Origin: Actinomycetota bacterium
GTDB taxonomy: Bacteria > Actinomycetota > Actinomycetes > UBA12327
NCBI GenBank assembly: GCA_003529305.1
Contig: DPWC01000065.1
Coordinates: 5,832 to 14,575 of the forward strand
DNA length: 8,744 nt
Reading direction: 5' to 3'
Below the pieces are notes generated by a model. The model was not told the origin of the DNA and made no database searches. It was given only the letters and a program-made list of their open reading frames with translations. The position numbers and the translations under genes were made by a program. Shown in pieces: positions 1 to 6,921 of the stretch. Every line of letters begins with the position of its first letter. Position 1 is the stretch's first letter.

Positions 1-2375
1 ACCGGACCGCTGATCAGCGCCGCCAGCCCCAGAGCAAGCGCGCCTGCCGGGCCAAATCGCGAGGTGCCCACACTGGCGAGCAGCGCCTGAGCGGCACTGA
101 TGACAGCTCCGATGGGAGTGCCTTGCGGGAGTCCACCGCCAGCTGGGCTCACGGCGCCGATTTGCACCGGTGCGATAGGTACCGAGACCGGAGCACCACT
201 CAGCACCTGAGAGTTCGGCGGTGCCGACTCGGTGATCGAAGCCGGCTCCACAACTGGTCCCGCGGCTTGCCGCTTGACTATGTCGGCCGCAACGGAGAGA
301 GCCTCTGATCGCAAGGCCTGTGGAAGTGGTGCATACCCCGGTGGAAGGTCGCCTTCCTGCGTACCCAGCGTCTGGCCAGCTCCCACGGCGTACTCGATGA
401 ACTTCTCGTAAGCAGCCGCCTCAGCCTTGGTGATCTTGGTGGGCACCGTGGCGGCGTACGACACAGTGGTGAGCGGGTAGGCCGTGGCCGCAGTGCCAGC
501 AGGATTCGGTCGCAGCACTGTGCTGCCAGTTGCTCGTTTCATTTGGCCGACGGCAGCCCGCATCGACGCTGGATCAGCAGCCACAAATTGACCTGCAGCA
601 TTCTTCAATTGCGCCGTCGGCAATCCGTATCGAGCTGCGGTGGCTGCATCCGTGATTGCAAGGATTCCCTGCTGACCAACCGGTTGCGGTGGCACCTTCT
701 TGAAGGAGGGTGGGTTCGCTGCGGGGTCATATAGCCGGCCGAGGGTGTCGCCACGAGAAGCCGAACGCGCCGCATCATGGTCGTCAGCGGCATAGGGGTG
801 GGCATCAAACTCACAAAGTTTGGGTTGATCCGGTGAGATATCTGCGCAGTAAAGGTCATTTCGAGGGAATCGATCAATGTCCAGATCCATGCCCCTGTAA
901 TTCGGATTAATGCGGGTGCCCCATTGGTCCGGCTTGCCTTGCATGAAGGCCGCCGCGTCACGATCAGAGGCGATCCATCGCCACAGGGTGTTGATGGAAT
1001 CCGCATTGGAAACGGTCACCAATGCCCTAGCCAAAGGAGGCAGCCGGCGGCCTTTGCCAGTGAAGTTGGGATTGAGCGAGCGAAACTCCTCATCATTAAC
1101 GAGGTCTTCCGGATTGTTGATGGTCTCCGGTGCGAAAGCGTTAGCGAGTGATAACCGGTAGGTCTGGGTGAGCAGTTTGGCGACGAGGCGTGCGTTGAGC
1201 TTCATGGACAAGAGGCGACGGCCATCGTCCTTGGTGACCTCTGGTGGCGGAGCTCGTCCGCCACTGTTGCTGTACACATTGAAGGCAACCACCACTGCGT
1301 TGGCGGCTAAGGGCGCATAGACCGCCGGGTTCCCCTCACCCAGTCGCTGCGGGTCAACCGGCGAGGAGAGAAACTCCAACGACGGGTTGGTCGCCAACAT
1401 GGTGCGTGCCTTGGAATCCGGCACCTGCGAATACCCATAGATAGAGCCCGTCAACGCGCAGAGTTTGGGCTGCCAACTGCCGATGGCCTCTTCAATCGAT
1501 TCGTGGCCAACGGTCTCTACCTCAGAGGCTCCGATCCGACACGATGCCGCGATGGGCTGGAAGGTCAATGGGATGACCAGACGATTCTTCCAGGTTGAAG
1601 TCACCAATGGCGAGGAGTAGAGCGAAGCGCTTCCCGTCACCGCCACGTTATTGACATCGGTATCGCCGCGAGGCACCACAACGAGCCAGCACCCTCTGCC
1701 GGTTGTCGTCCCCGCCACAGTTACCGGCTTACCGCAACCAAGTCCTGGTGCATCCAGCGCAGTCTGGATCTCGAAATACTGCTCGCCAGTGCCATCGGGG
1801 TTGGTGCGGGCATAAGGAATCTCATTGGTGGTGTACTGGTTGAAGAACTCGCGTGACTCGTCACCAATGCCAGGGATGGTCTTACCCGTCGCGGACCGGA
1901 ACGGCACTGACGCCTGATAGAAGCCACCGTCGTACTTGAGTGGCTCTGCCGGGTCATCGCGAAGAGGTCCTCCATAACTCACTTGGCGAGATGCTGTAAA
2001 TGAATCCGCACCGCCGCGGACATCGCCGGTGAAACCACCGAACTGGCATTGCGTGCGATCGGGTCCCTCCGGGTCTTCACCCCAGCACTGGAATATCTGC
2101 AGGTAGTTCTTGGAATAGCCATCGCTAGGCGTTGGCGTGCCACCCGTCCAAGTGACCTTGACGACTTGATTGGTGAGCTCGCGCGTCTGCCAGACCGTGA
2201 CCTTTAGGTCGGCGAACTGTCCCGTGCCCGAGACGGTTACCGCTGACGAATTTCCCGACTCTTGTGCGTATACGGGCGCGGCCAGCAACCCCTGCCCAAG
2301 AACGATGACTGCCAGTGCCGCCGAACTGCTGGCCATGGCGATCACTGATGATCGACGCATAGCGGGCCTTCTCAT
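1..2375 (-). CDS. Large exported PstS-like protein, C-terminus cut by the window edge
   Basis: The frame is open from ATG at 2375 to the left edge, giving 791 codons with no stop. The N-terminus is a signal peptide: Arg-rich n-region, hydrophobic core at about residues 11-33, probable cleavage after Ala37 (VYA|QE). Residues 40-130 look like a beta-rich domain. Cysteines come in near pairs through the first two thirds, as expected for an extracytoplasmic disulfide-bonded protein. Three segments align by eye with the PstS encoded just upstream: Y353-Y368 plus N394-Y406, YPLTTVSY at 633-640, and GYAPLP at 680-685. The part matching the PstS anion loop (about 455-464, VSNADSINTL) lacks its Arg and Ser-Gly-Thr. 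After about residue 700 comes a Pro/Ala/Val/Ser linker, then a hydrophobic Ala/Leu/Gly stretch that is probably a C-terminal membrane anchor. The start overlaps the pstS stop (ATGA). An alternative ATG at 2360 has a better Shine-Dalgarno (GAAGG, 6 nt away). It is probably a PBP-fold accessory protein of the phosphate importer; its ligand is unknown. Confidence 0.85.
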   Translation of the reverse strand, partial: MRRPAMRRSSVIAMASSSAALAVIVLGQGLLAAPVYAQESGNSSAVTVSGTGQFADLKVTVWQTRELTNQVVKVTWTGGTPTPSDGYSKNYLQIFQCWGEDPEGPDRTQCQFGGFTGDVRGGADSFTASRQVSYGGPLRDDPAEPLKYDGGFYQASVPFRSATGKTIPGIGDESREFFNQYTTNEIPYARTNPDGTGEQYFEIQTALDAPGLGCGKPVTVAGTTTGRGCWLVVVPRGDTDVNNVAVTGSASLYSSPLVTSTWKNRLVIPLTFQPIAASCRIGASEVETVGHESIEEAIGSWQPKLCALTGSIYGYSQVPDSKARTMLATNPSLEFLSSPVDPQRLGEGNPAVYAPLAANAVVVAFNVYSNSGGRAPPPEVTKDDGRRLLSMKLNARLVAKLLTQTYRLSLANAFAPETINNPEDLVNDEEFRSLNPNFTGKGRRLPPLARALVTVSNADSINTLWRWIASDRDAAAFMQGKPDQWGTRINPNYRGMDLDIDRFPRNDLYCADISPDQPKLCEFDAHPYAADDHDAARSASRGDTLGRLYDPAANPPSFKKVPPQPVGQQGILAITDAATAARYGLPTAQLKNAAGQFVAADPASMRAAVGQMKRATGSTVLRPNPAGTAATAYPLTTVSYAATVPTKITKAEAAAYEKFIEYAVGAGQTLGTQEGDLPPGYAPLPQALRSEALSVAADIVKRQAAGPVVEPASITESAPPNSQVLSGAPVSVPIAPVQIGAVSPAGGGLPQGTPIGAVISAAQALLASVGTSRFGPAGALALGLAALISGP

Positions 2376-3979
2376 CGCGGGTTTGCCTTTGCTGACCCCT
2401 GTGCCTGCAAGATTCGAGCGACCAACGGCGGTACAACGATCAACGCAAGAAGCATGACCACCGCAATCAACGCGGCACTTCTCTGCGTTGTCCATCCGTT
2501 GCTCGGCGGAACCAGTTGTGAAGTGGCTTGAACTTCATTACCTAGGGATGCACCGGTTCCCCCGCCACTGCTAGCGCCACTACTGGTGCCCACAGTTCCC
2601 GTGGTCGTTGAGGTGGCATCGGCTTGGCCTCCGGCTGCCGACGAACCACCTTGAGAAGGCGTGCCATTGCTCACGGCTGTTGATGTGCGGCGCTGGCCTC
2701 CAGTACCGGTAGTGCATTGCGTTGCACCTTGTTTGTCACATGCGGGGGGCGCGGGGGCAAGTTGCGCCAACAAGTTCTTGCCCGACGCAGAGAAGGTCGG
2801 GTTGTTGCACTTGGCAATGTTGATGCTCTGAACATCAACGCCAGGGATCCTGCGCACCTGCTCCAGTCCCGCCTTCACCAAGTTGATCGGTAGCGGCGAA
2901 TACCCCAAAACATCCGCCTGCTGCTGACCTTGGCAGAGGAAGTAGTACGCAAAGGCGCCCAGCGTGTAACCCTTATCTGAACTAAAACCAAATTCTTGGC
3001 GCGTGGGGATGATCATGTAGCTGTAACTGGATAGCGGATAGGTGCGCTTGTCCGGATTGTCGTAAACACCGCCCAATTGCTGCGTCAAATAGGCGGGAGA
3101 TTTCGAGTTGGTGTTGACCGTGGCACCCTGCAGCCCCACCGCGACGGCGTAGGCGGTTGGCTCCACGTAGTAGCCCGCCCGGTTGAGCACCTTGACTACG
3201 GGAAAACCAGTGTTCAAGGCGTAGGCGTACTCGACATAAGTGATGGTGCCAACATTGGCGGACTGCGACACATAGCCAGAAACACCCAATGAGCCGGATT
3301 GGGCTACGAATCCCGCACCAGGCACGACGGGATAGTTAGAGGTGACACCACACGGGGTGCTGCGGCCCGCTTTGGCGCAGTAGGCATTCCACAGTGAAGG
3401 GAACTTCGTTGCCAAGTAGGTGCTGAACTGTGCGGTGGTGCCTGAGCCATCAGACCGCACGACGGGAACGATTTTGGTGGAGGGCAAGCGCAAAAGTGGA
3501 TTGTCCGCAGCTATCGCTTTGTCATTCCAGGTCTTGATCGAACCGGTGAAAATCTTGGCGATGTTGACACCCGAGAGGCGCAAATTGGTGACGCGTTTTC
3601 CTCCAATGACCAGGTTGTACATGAAGGAGGTGCCACCGGCCACGATCGGCATGTAGGCGTAGCCCCTCGAGGGAGGCGCATCAACAACTCCAGAATCCTT
3701 CAGGCCGTAGGGAATTTCCGAAACTCCAAAGTCCACGGTTCCGTTGCGGAACTGGTTGCGGCCGTCAGAGGATCCAGTGCCCGCATAGTTGATCTTGATC
3801 CCATATTGGACGACATTGCGGCGCCACTGATCCAAAGCGACCTGACTCCAGGTTGACCCAGCCCCACTGACCGGCACATAGGTCGCTGCTTGGGCAGGGG
3901 CACCCATAAAGGTGACCACCGCAACCACGCCTGCACTCAGTAATCCTGCGCACCAAAACCGCGTTCGGCTGGACATCAC
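2372..3979 (-). CDS. pstS: Phosphate-binding protein PstS with C-terminal membrane anchor
   Basis: This is the extracytoplasmic phosphate receptor of the Pst ABC importer (periplasmic-binding-protein fold), 535 aa against about 320-370 for most PstS. Residues 1-31 are a signal peptide with probable cleavage at AQA|AT. There is no Cys at the cleavage point, so it is not a lipoprotein. Family motifs are GAGSTW (39-44), TGSSDG (68-73), DFGVSEIP (83-90), RSDGSGTT (175-182) and YPLSSYSY (314-321). Matched to E. coli PstS, the ligand residues are T43, W44, S70, R175, S179, G180 and T181; Glu88 replaces Asp56. Residues 424-490 form a Ser/Thr/Gly-rich linker. A hydrophobic helix follows at 501-524, then a short basic tail, so the protein is probably tethered to the outer membrane face by its C-terminus. 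The GTG at 3979 overlaps the pstA stop by 4 nt. ATG at 3976 is an equally plausible start (TGATG); GAGGGG lies 8 nt upstream of the GTG. Confidence 0.95.
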   Translation of the reverse strand: MMSSRTRFWCAGLLSAGVVAVVTFMGAPAQAATYVPVSGAGSTWSQVALDQWRRNVVQYGIKINYAGTGSSDGRNQFRNGTVDFGVSEIPYGLKDSGVVDAPPSRGYAYMPIVAGGTSFMYNLVIGGKRVTNLRLSGVNIAKIFTGSIKTWNDKAIAADNPLLRLPSTKIVPVVRSDGSGTTAQFSTYLATKFPSLWNAYCAKAGRSTPCGVTSNYPVVPGAGFVAQSGSLGVSGYVSQSANVGTITYVEYAYALNTGFPVVKVLNRAGYYVEPTAYAVAVGLQGATVNTNSKSPAYLTQQLGGVYDNPDKRTYPLSSYSYMIIPTRQEFGFSSDKGYTLGAFAYYFLCQGQQQADVLGYSPLPINLVKAGLEQVRRIPGVDVQSINIAKCNNPTFSASGKNLLAQLAPAPPACDKQGATQCTTGTGGQRRTSTAVSNGTPSQGGSSAAGGQADATSTTTGTVGTSSGASSGGGTGASLGNEVQATSQLVPPSNGWTTQRSAALIAVVMLLALIVVPPLVARILQAQGSAKANPR

Positions 3980-5241
3980 GATGTGGACCCCTCATTGGTT
4001 GAATCAGCCGTCGTGGCCGTCTGTGGTGCTTCCGATAACGAAGTCCCCTTAGCCCTGCTCGCCATCCGAACAGCCACGCGCGCTGACTGGTGACTCCGCC
4101 GAGTCATCTGGCGGCTCGTCAGGTTGCCGGGGCCTCTGCCGCCCAAGATGCGCGCGATGACAAAGAGGATGAGGACCACGATGAGCAACGCCACAGCTGC
4201 GCCAAAAGCACGCTGGATGGAGGTTTGCTGGGGGTTTTGCACGAGATTGAAAGTCACCAATGGCATGGACACCATCGGGCCAGAAAAGGGATTGGTGTTC
4301 ATGCTGGCGGTGTAACCAGCCGTTACCAATACCGGCGAGGTCTCACCAATGCCTCGAGCGGCACCCAAGATGACAGCCGTCATAAGTCCGGAGCGCGAGG
4401 TTGGCAGGATCACATGCCATGCCGTGCGCCACCTAGAGGTCCCCAAGGCCAGCGATGCCTCTTTGAGTGTTCCCGGCACCAGCCTCAACACAACATCAGC
4501 GGCCCTAATGATGATCGGCAACATCATGACGCTAATCGCGAGCGCTGCTGCGAAGCCGGATTTAGGCAATCCAAGGATCAGGATCAAAGTGGCGTAGATG
4601 AACAGGCCAGCGATGATGGAAGGCAAAGCCGTCATCGCCTCAGCAACGGTGCGGACGAAGCGCGCCAGAGCGCTGGGGAATTCGTTGAGGTACACCGCGC
4701 AGGCAATTCCTAAAGGAATCACGATGGCAAGGGCAATAGAAATCTCAATGAGGGTGCCGACAATGCCGTGGCTGATTCCACCCACGGTCAATGGATCCAA
4801 CGGTCCGGCATTCGTGAGATCTTGGGAGTAGAAATTCAGATGCACCAAGGCGCGAATGCCGCGATACGCGGTGAAGGCAATGATCACGACCAAGGTGCCG
4901 AAGAGCACCGCTGCCAAGGTATGAACGATGGCCGCTGCCAGACGATCGCGAACAGCTGGTCCGCTTTCATCAAAGGAGATGAGCAGGGCATAGAGGCCGA
5001 GGAATATGAGATAGGTCAGCAAAACGAAGCCAACAGGACCAGTAAATGGTGCGAGGAAAACATAGATCAGCGTCGTCACGCTCAGCGCGGAGAAACCAGC
5101 ACCGAGCAACGCCAGAACATCTGAACGCCGTAGCTTCGAGACCGAGCGCGGCTTCACACCTGAGTTGGTGGGCGGCGGTGGCGTGACGACCGTCGTGGCA
5201 GTACCCAAAGGCGTCGGTTCGATGAGTTCGTTCTCACGCAT
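3976..5241 (-). CDS. pstA: Phosphate ABC transporter permease PstA, extended
   Basis: One of the two membrane subunits of the phosphate importer, 421 aa against about 280-310 for typical PstA. The ABC-permease EAA loop that docks on the ATPase is intact at 261-280 (EASLALG ... ILP) and is followed by the AARGIGETSP signature of PstA/PstC. Hydrophobic segments lie near 41-65, 69-90, 103-126, 158-184, 200-225, 228-246, 284-308 and 345-367. This is eight helices: the usual six plus two at the N-terminus, after a Pro/Thr-rich cytoplasmic leader (8-30). The C-terminal tail of about 50 residues is polar and probably disordered. I chose ATG 5241, which overlaps pstC by 8 nt. The longer frame from 5298 needs a TTG start and a 65-nt overlap with pstC, and its extra residues are low-complexity. 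A GTG at 5244 is also possible. It should act with PstC and an unseen PstB. Confidence 0.93.
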   Translation of the reverse strand: MRENELIEPTPLGTATTVVTPPPPTNSGVKPRSVSKLRRSDVLALLGAGFSALSVTTLIYVFLAPFTGPVGFVLLTYLIFLGLYALLISFDESGPAVRDRLAAAIVHTLAAVLFGTLVVIIAFTAYRGIRALVHLNFYSQDLTNAGPLDPLTVGGISHGIVGTLIEISIALAIVIPLGIACAVYLNEFPSALARFVRTVAEAMTALPSIIAGLFIYATLILILGLPKSGFAAALAISVMMLPIIIRAADVVLRLVPGTLKEASLALGTSRWRTAWHVILPTSRSGLMTAVILGAARGIGETSPVLVTAGYTASMNTNPFSGPMVSMPLVTFNLVQNPQQTSIQRAFGAAVALLIVVLILFVIARILGGRGPGNLTSRQMTRRSHQSARVAVRMASRAKGTSLSEAPQTATTADSTNEGSTS

Positions 5242-6253
5242 CACTGACCGCCCCCGAACGACTCTTGGCGACGATGGATGATGCGATGAAGTTGACAACG
5301 AGCGTCACCAGAAACAGGACCAGCCCGGCAGCGAAAAGCGCTGAGGTGCCAAAGGCGCTGGCGGCACCGAATTTGCCCGCGATCGTTGCCGCGATAGAGG
5401 TAGCACCTGTTTGCAATATGTGCGGCTGAATAGTAAAAACTGGCGAAATGATCAGGTAGACCGTGATGGTCTCGCCGAGGGCGCGACCCAAGCCGAGCAT
5501 CGTGCCACCGATGATGCCGCCCTTCCCAAAAGGCAGCACCACCGATCGGATCATCCCCCACTTGGTCGCACCCAGAGCCAACGCTCCTTCTCGTTCACCC
5601 ACGGGAGCTTGCGAGAACACCTCCCGCATAACGGAGGTGGCGATGGGGGTCACCATGAAGCCCACGACGAGTCCCGCGATAAAGGTGGAAGAGGTCAAGG
5701 TCCCAGCGGGTCCAGCCAGCGGATCACTGTTCTTGAAGCCATCAACTCTCAAGAACGGAAGCCAGCCGAAATACGAGGTGATCCAGCGCGCCACACCTGT
5801 GACATTGCCTTGTAGAAAGAAGAGTCCCCAGAGGCCATACACGATGCTGGGAACAGCGGCCATCAGGTCCACCAAGCTGATCAGTGTCTGCTTCAACCGA
5901 CGAGGCGCGTACTCAGAGATGTACAGAGCTGTTCCCACGGCCAACGGCACTGCCACAGCGATCGCCACCAGAGCAATCAGAATCGTGCCAATCAAAATGG
6001 CAGCAATTCCAAAGTTTCGTGAGTCTGGTTCCCATGCTTGCGTCGTCAGAAAGCTCAGTCCTTGCACCCGCAACGCCTGACTCGCGCGATAGGCGAGGAA
6101 CACCCCGACCAAGCTCATGATGAGGAGAACGATGAGTCCGCTAGTCCGGGTAACAGCGGCATAAATCTTGTCGGTAGGTCCGGAGGGGTGCGTCAATACT
6201 CGAGCGGAGACCGACTCTGACTGCTCAGGTCGAACGGGAATCGTGGTGGTCAT
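5234..6253 (-). CDS. pstC: Phosphate ABC transporter permease PstC
   Basis: Membrane subunit that pairs with PstA to form the phosphate channel. It is 339 aa, normal for the family. Six hydrophobic helices lie near 36-56, 84-108, 122-147, 189-209, 245-270 and 303-326. The family segment LVDLMAAVPSIVYGLWGLFF is at 128-147. The EAA loop lies at 221-241 (REGALALGATKW ... LP) and is followed by GLGRALGETITV, a PstC hallmark. The loop between helices 3 and 4 (about 148-188) is extracytoplasmic and would face PstS. The ATG at 6253 overlaps the upstream stop by 4 nt (ATGA), indicating translational coupling. PstC rather than PstA is assigned because of the MAAVPSIVYGLWG segment, the ALGETI ending and its place before pstA. 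Confidence 0.95.
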   Translation of the reverse strand: MTTTIPVRPEQSESVSARVLTHPSGPTDKIYAAVTRTSGLIVLLIMSLVGVFLAYRASQALRVQGLSFLTTQAWEPDSRNFGIAAILIGTILIALVAIAVAVPLAVGTALYISEYAPRRLKQTLISLVDLMAAVPSIVYGLWGLFFLQGNVTGVARWITSYFGWLPFLRVDGFKNSDPLAGPAGTLTSSTFIAGLVVGFMVTPIATSVMREVFSQAPVGEREGALALGATKWGMIRSVVLPFGKGGIIGGTMLGLGRALGETITVYLIISPVFTIQPHILQTGATSIAATIAGKFGAASAFGTSALFAAGLVLFLVTLVVNFIASSIVAKSRSGAVSDA

Positions 6254-6720
6254 GGCAGATCACCCGTCGGCAATGGTTCAAAGTCGCCTGGCGCGGGGTG
6301 TTCTTTGCGTTGTCGAACAAGGTGCTCTTCACCCTGAATAACAGGCGCGCTGGGAGCAGCATCAAGGAACTGCGACAGCGAGTAGTGGCACTCTCTCAAT
6401 CGCTCGTATCCCCTTGAGCTACGAGCCCGCGGAATGTCCTCTATTCGTAGCGTCCACTTCCACTCCACACCGCCGACTGTGTGCTCAATGAAGGGAGCGG
6501 CGTTGGCGACACTGGCCCGAAAGAGTGCGAAGTCTTCTTCGGCATCACGAAGTGACGAGAAGGCAGTGAAGCTGCGCCCTAGTTCCCGGTTGTTTGCCGA
6601 CAACACCCGCCACAGCAGCCAGTTCACGCCTGGGATATCCGCCTCGCTACCCGCGCGAATCGCCATTTGGCCGGGTGGCTCGCCATGCCCTCCCATGAAG
6701 ACCACGCGTGGGTCGCTCAT
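6250..6720 (-). CDS. Small cytoplasmic protein of unknown function, first gene of the pst operon; possible YegP/DUF1508-like domain
   Basis: It encodes 156 aa with no signal peptide or membrane segment. The core at about 34-93 includes WRVLSANNRELGRS (37-50), an aromatic stretch with FTAFSSLRDAEEDF (51-64), and VGGVEWKWTLRI (82-93). This resembles the short beta-alpha unit of YegP/DUF1508 proteins (the pattern W-x-L-x-x-x-N-x-x-x-[IL]), but that assignment is by memory and tentative. A second conserved-looking block, RGYERLRECHYSLSQFL, is at 103-119; the C-terminus (130-156) is polar and Pro-rich. ATG 6720 is preceded 6 nt upstream by AAGAGGG, a good Shine-Dalgarno. It is the first gene behind the PHO box, and its stop overlaps the pstC start (ATGA), so it should be made with the transporter. 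A regulatory or accessory role in phosphate uptake is only a guess. Confidence 0.8.
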   Translation of the reverse strand: MSDPRVVFMGGHGEPPGQMAIRAGSEADIPGVNWLLWRVLSANNRELGRSFTAFSSLRDAEEDFALFRASVANAAPFIEHTVGGVEWKWTLRIEDIPRARSSRGYERLRECHYSLSQFLDAAPSAPVIQGEEHLVRQRKEHPAPGDFEPLPTGDLP

Positions 6721-6726
6721 GCCCGT

Positions 6727-6733
6727 CCCTCTT
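6727..6733 (-). promoter_or_regulatory. Ribosome binding site of the pst operon's first gene
   Basis: On the minus strand AAGAGGG sits 6 nt before the ATG at 6720. It is the clearest Shine-Dalgarno of the operon and supports that start. Confidence 0.7.
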
Positions 6734-6772
6734 CATCACTCGGGTTTGACGAGAGCAACCCTTGTGTGACCG

Positions 6773-6822
6773 GGGAACAATTCGGCGAGAGCAGGGTGAA
6801 CAGGCGGTGAAGTTCTCGTGAG
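6773..6822 (-). promoter_or_regulatory. PHO box: five 11-nt-phased PhoP direct repeats
   Basis: On the plus strand, hexamers start exactly every 11 nt: GGGAAC 6773, GGCGAG 6784, GGTGAA 6795, GGTGAA 6806, CGTGAG 6817. On the minus strand, towards the pst operon, they read CTCACG, TTCACC, TTCACC, CTCGCC, GTTCCC. The third unit extends to a perfect GTTCACC. Streptomyces PhoP binds 11-nt direct repeats with a GTTCACC-like conserved part, and the array lies about 50 nt upstream of an operon encoding a phosphate importer. I infer activation by a PhoR-PhoP-type two-component system under phosphate limitation. A clear -10 hexamer between the box and 6720 was not found. Confidence 0.82.
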
Positions 6823-6876
6823 GAATCGGCAGCGCTGCGGATAGGCGGCGTCCACCTACCCCAACTCCATTCCCCC

Positions 6877-6882
6877 TACGCT
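6877..6882 (+). promoter_or_regulatory. Possible -10 element for a leaderless femX transcript
   Basis: TACGCT fits the actinobacterial -10 pattern TANNNT and ends 6 nt before the ATG at 6889, the usual distance from a -10 to a transcription start. If real, the transcript would begin at that ATG. No convincing -35 is seen, so this is weak. Confidence 0.3.
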
Positions 6883-6888
6883 GGGGCT

Positions 6889-6921
6889 ATGTCTGGCTAC
6901 CAGAGTGCCGTCATACCGTGA
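6889..6921 (+). CDS. Possible 10-codon leader ORF overlapping the femX start
   Basis: ATG 6889 opens a frame encoding MSGYQSAVIP and stops at TGA 6919-6921. That stop overlaps the femX GTG by 3 of 4 bases (GTGA), the same kind of junction used between genes in the neighbouring operon. The femX GTG has no good Shine-Dalgarno of its own, so coupled translation from this small ORF would explain how femX is started. There is no attenuator-like codon run or terminator. It may be chance. Confidence 0.3.
   Translation: MSGYQSAVIP

Noticed and set aside
4090..4713. 207-codon open frame on the plus strand inside pstA
   Set aside because: The translation is polar, low-complexity and rich in Gln, His, Arg and Asp with no recognisable motif. 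It lies wholly antisense to a clear permease.
5242..5298. Upstream extension of pstA from a TTG at 5298
   Set aside because: It requires a rare start and a 65-nt overlap with pstC, and the added residues are Ser/Arg-rich with no family similarity. ATG 5241 with an 8-nt overlap fits better.
5463..6080. 205-codon open frame on the plus strand inside pstC
   Set aside because: It is antisense to pstC, rich in Pro, Thr and Arg, has no motif and no ribosome binding site. It is a shadow of the real gene.
6742..6761. GGGTT...AACCC inverted repeat between the PHO box and the operon start
   Set aside because: A 5-bp stem with a 10-nt loop is expected by chance in sequence of this GC, and no regulator site was recognised.
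6872..6886. CCCC-N6-GGGG hairpin in the divergent spacer
   Set aside because: The stem is only 4-5 bp and no T-run follows, so it is not a terminator. It coincides with the possible -10 region.
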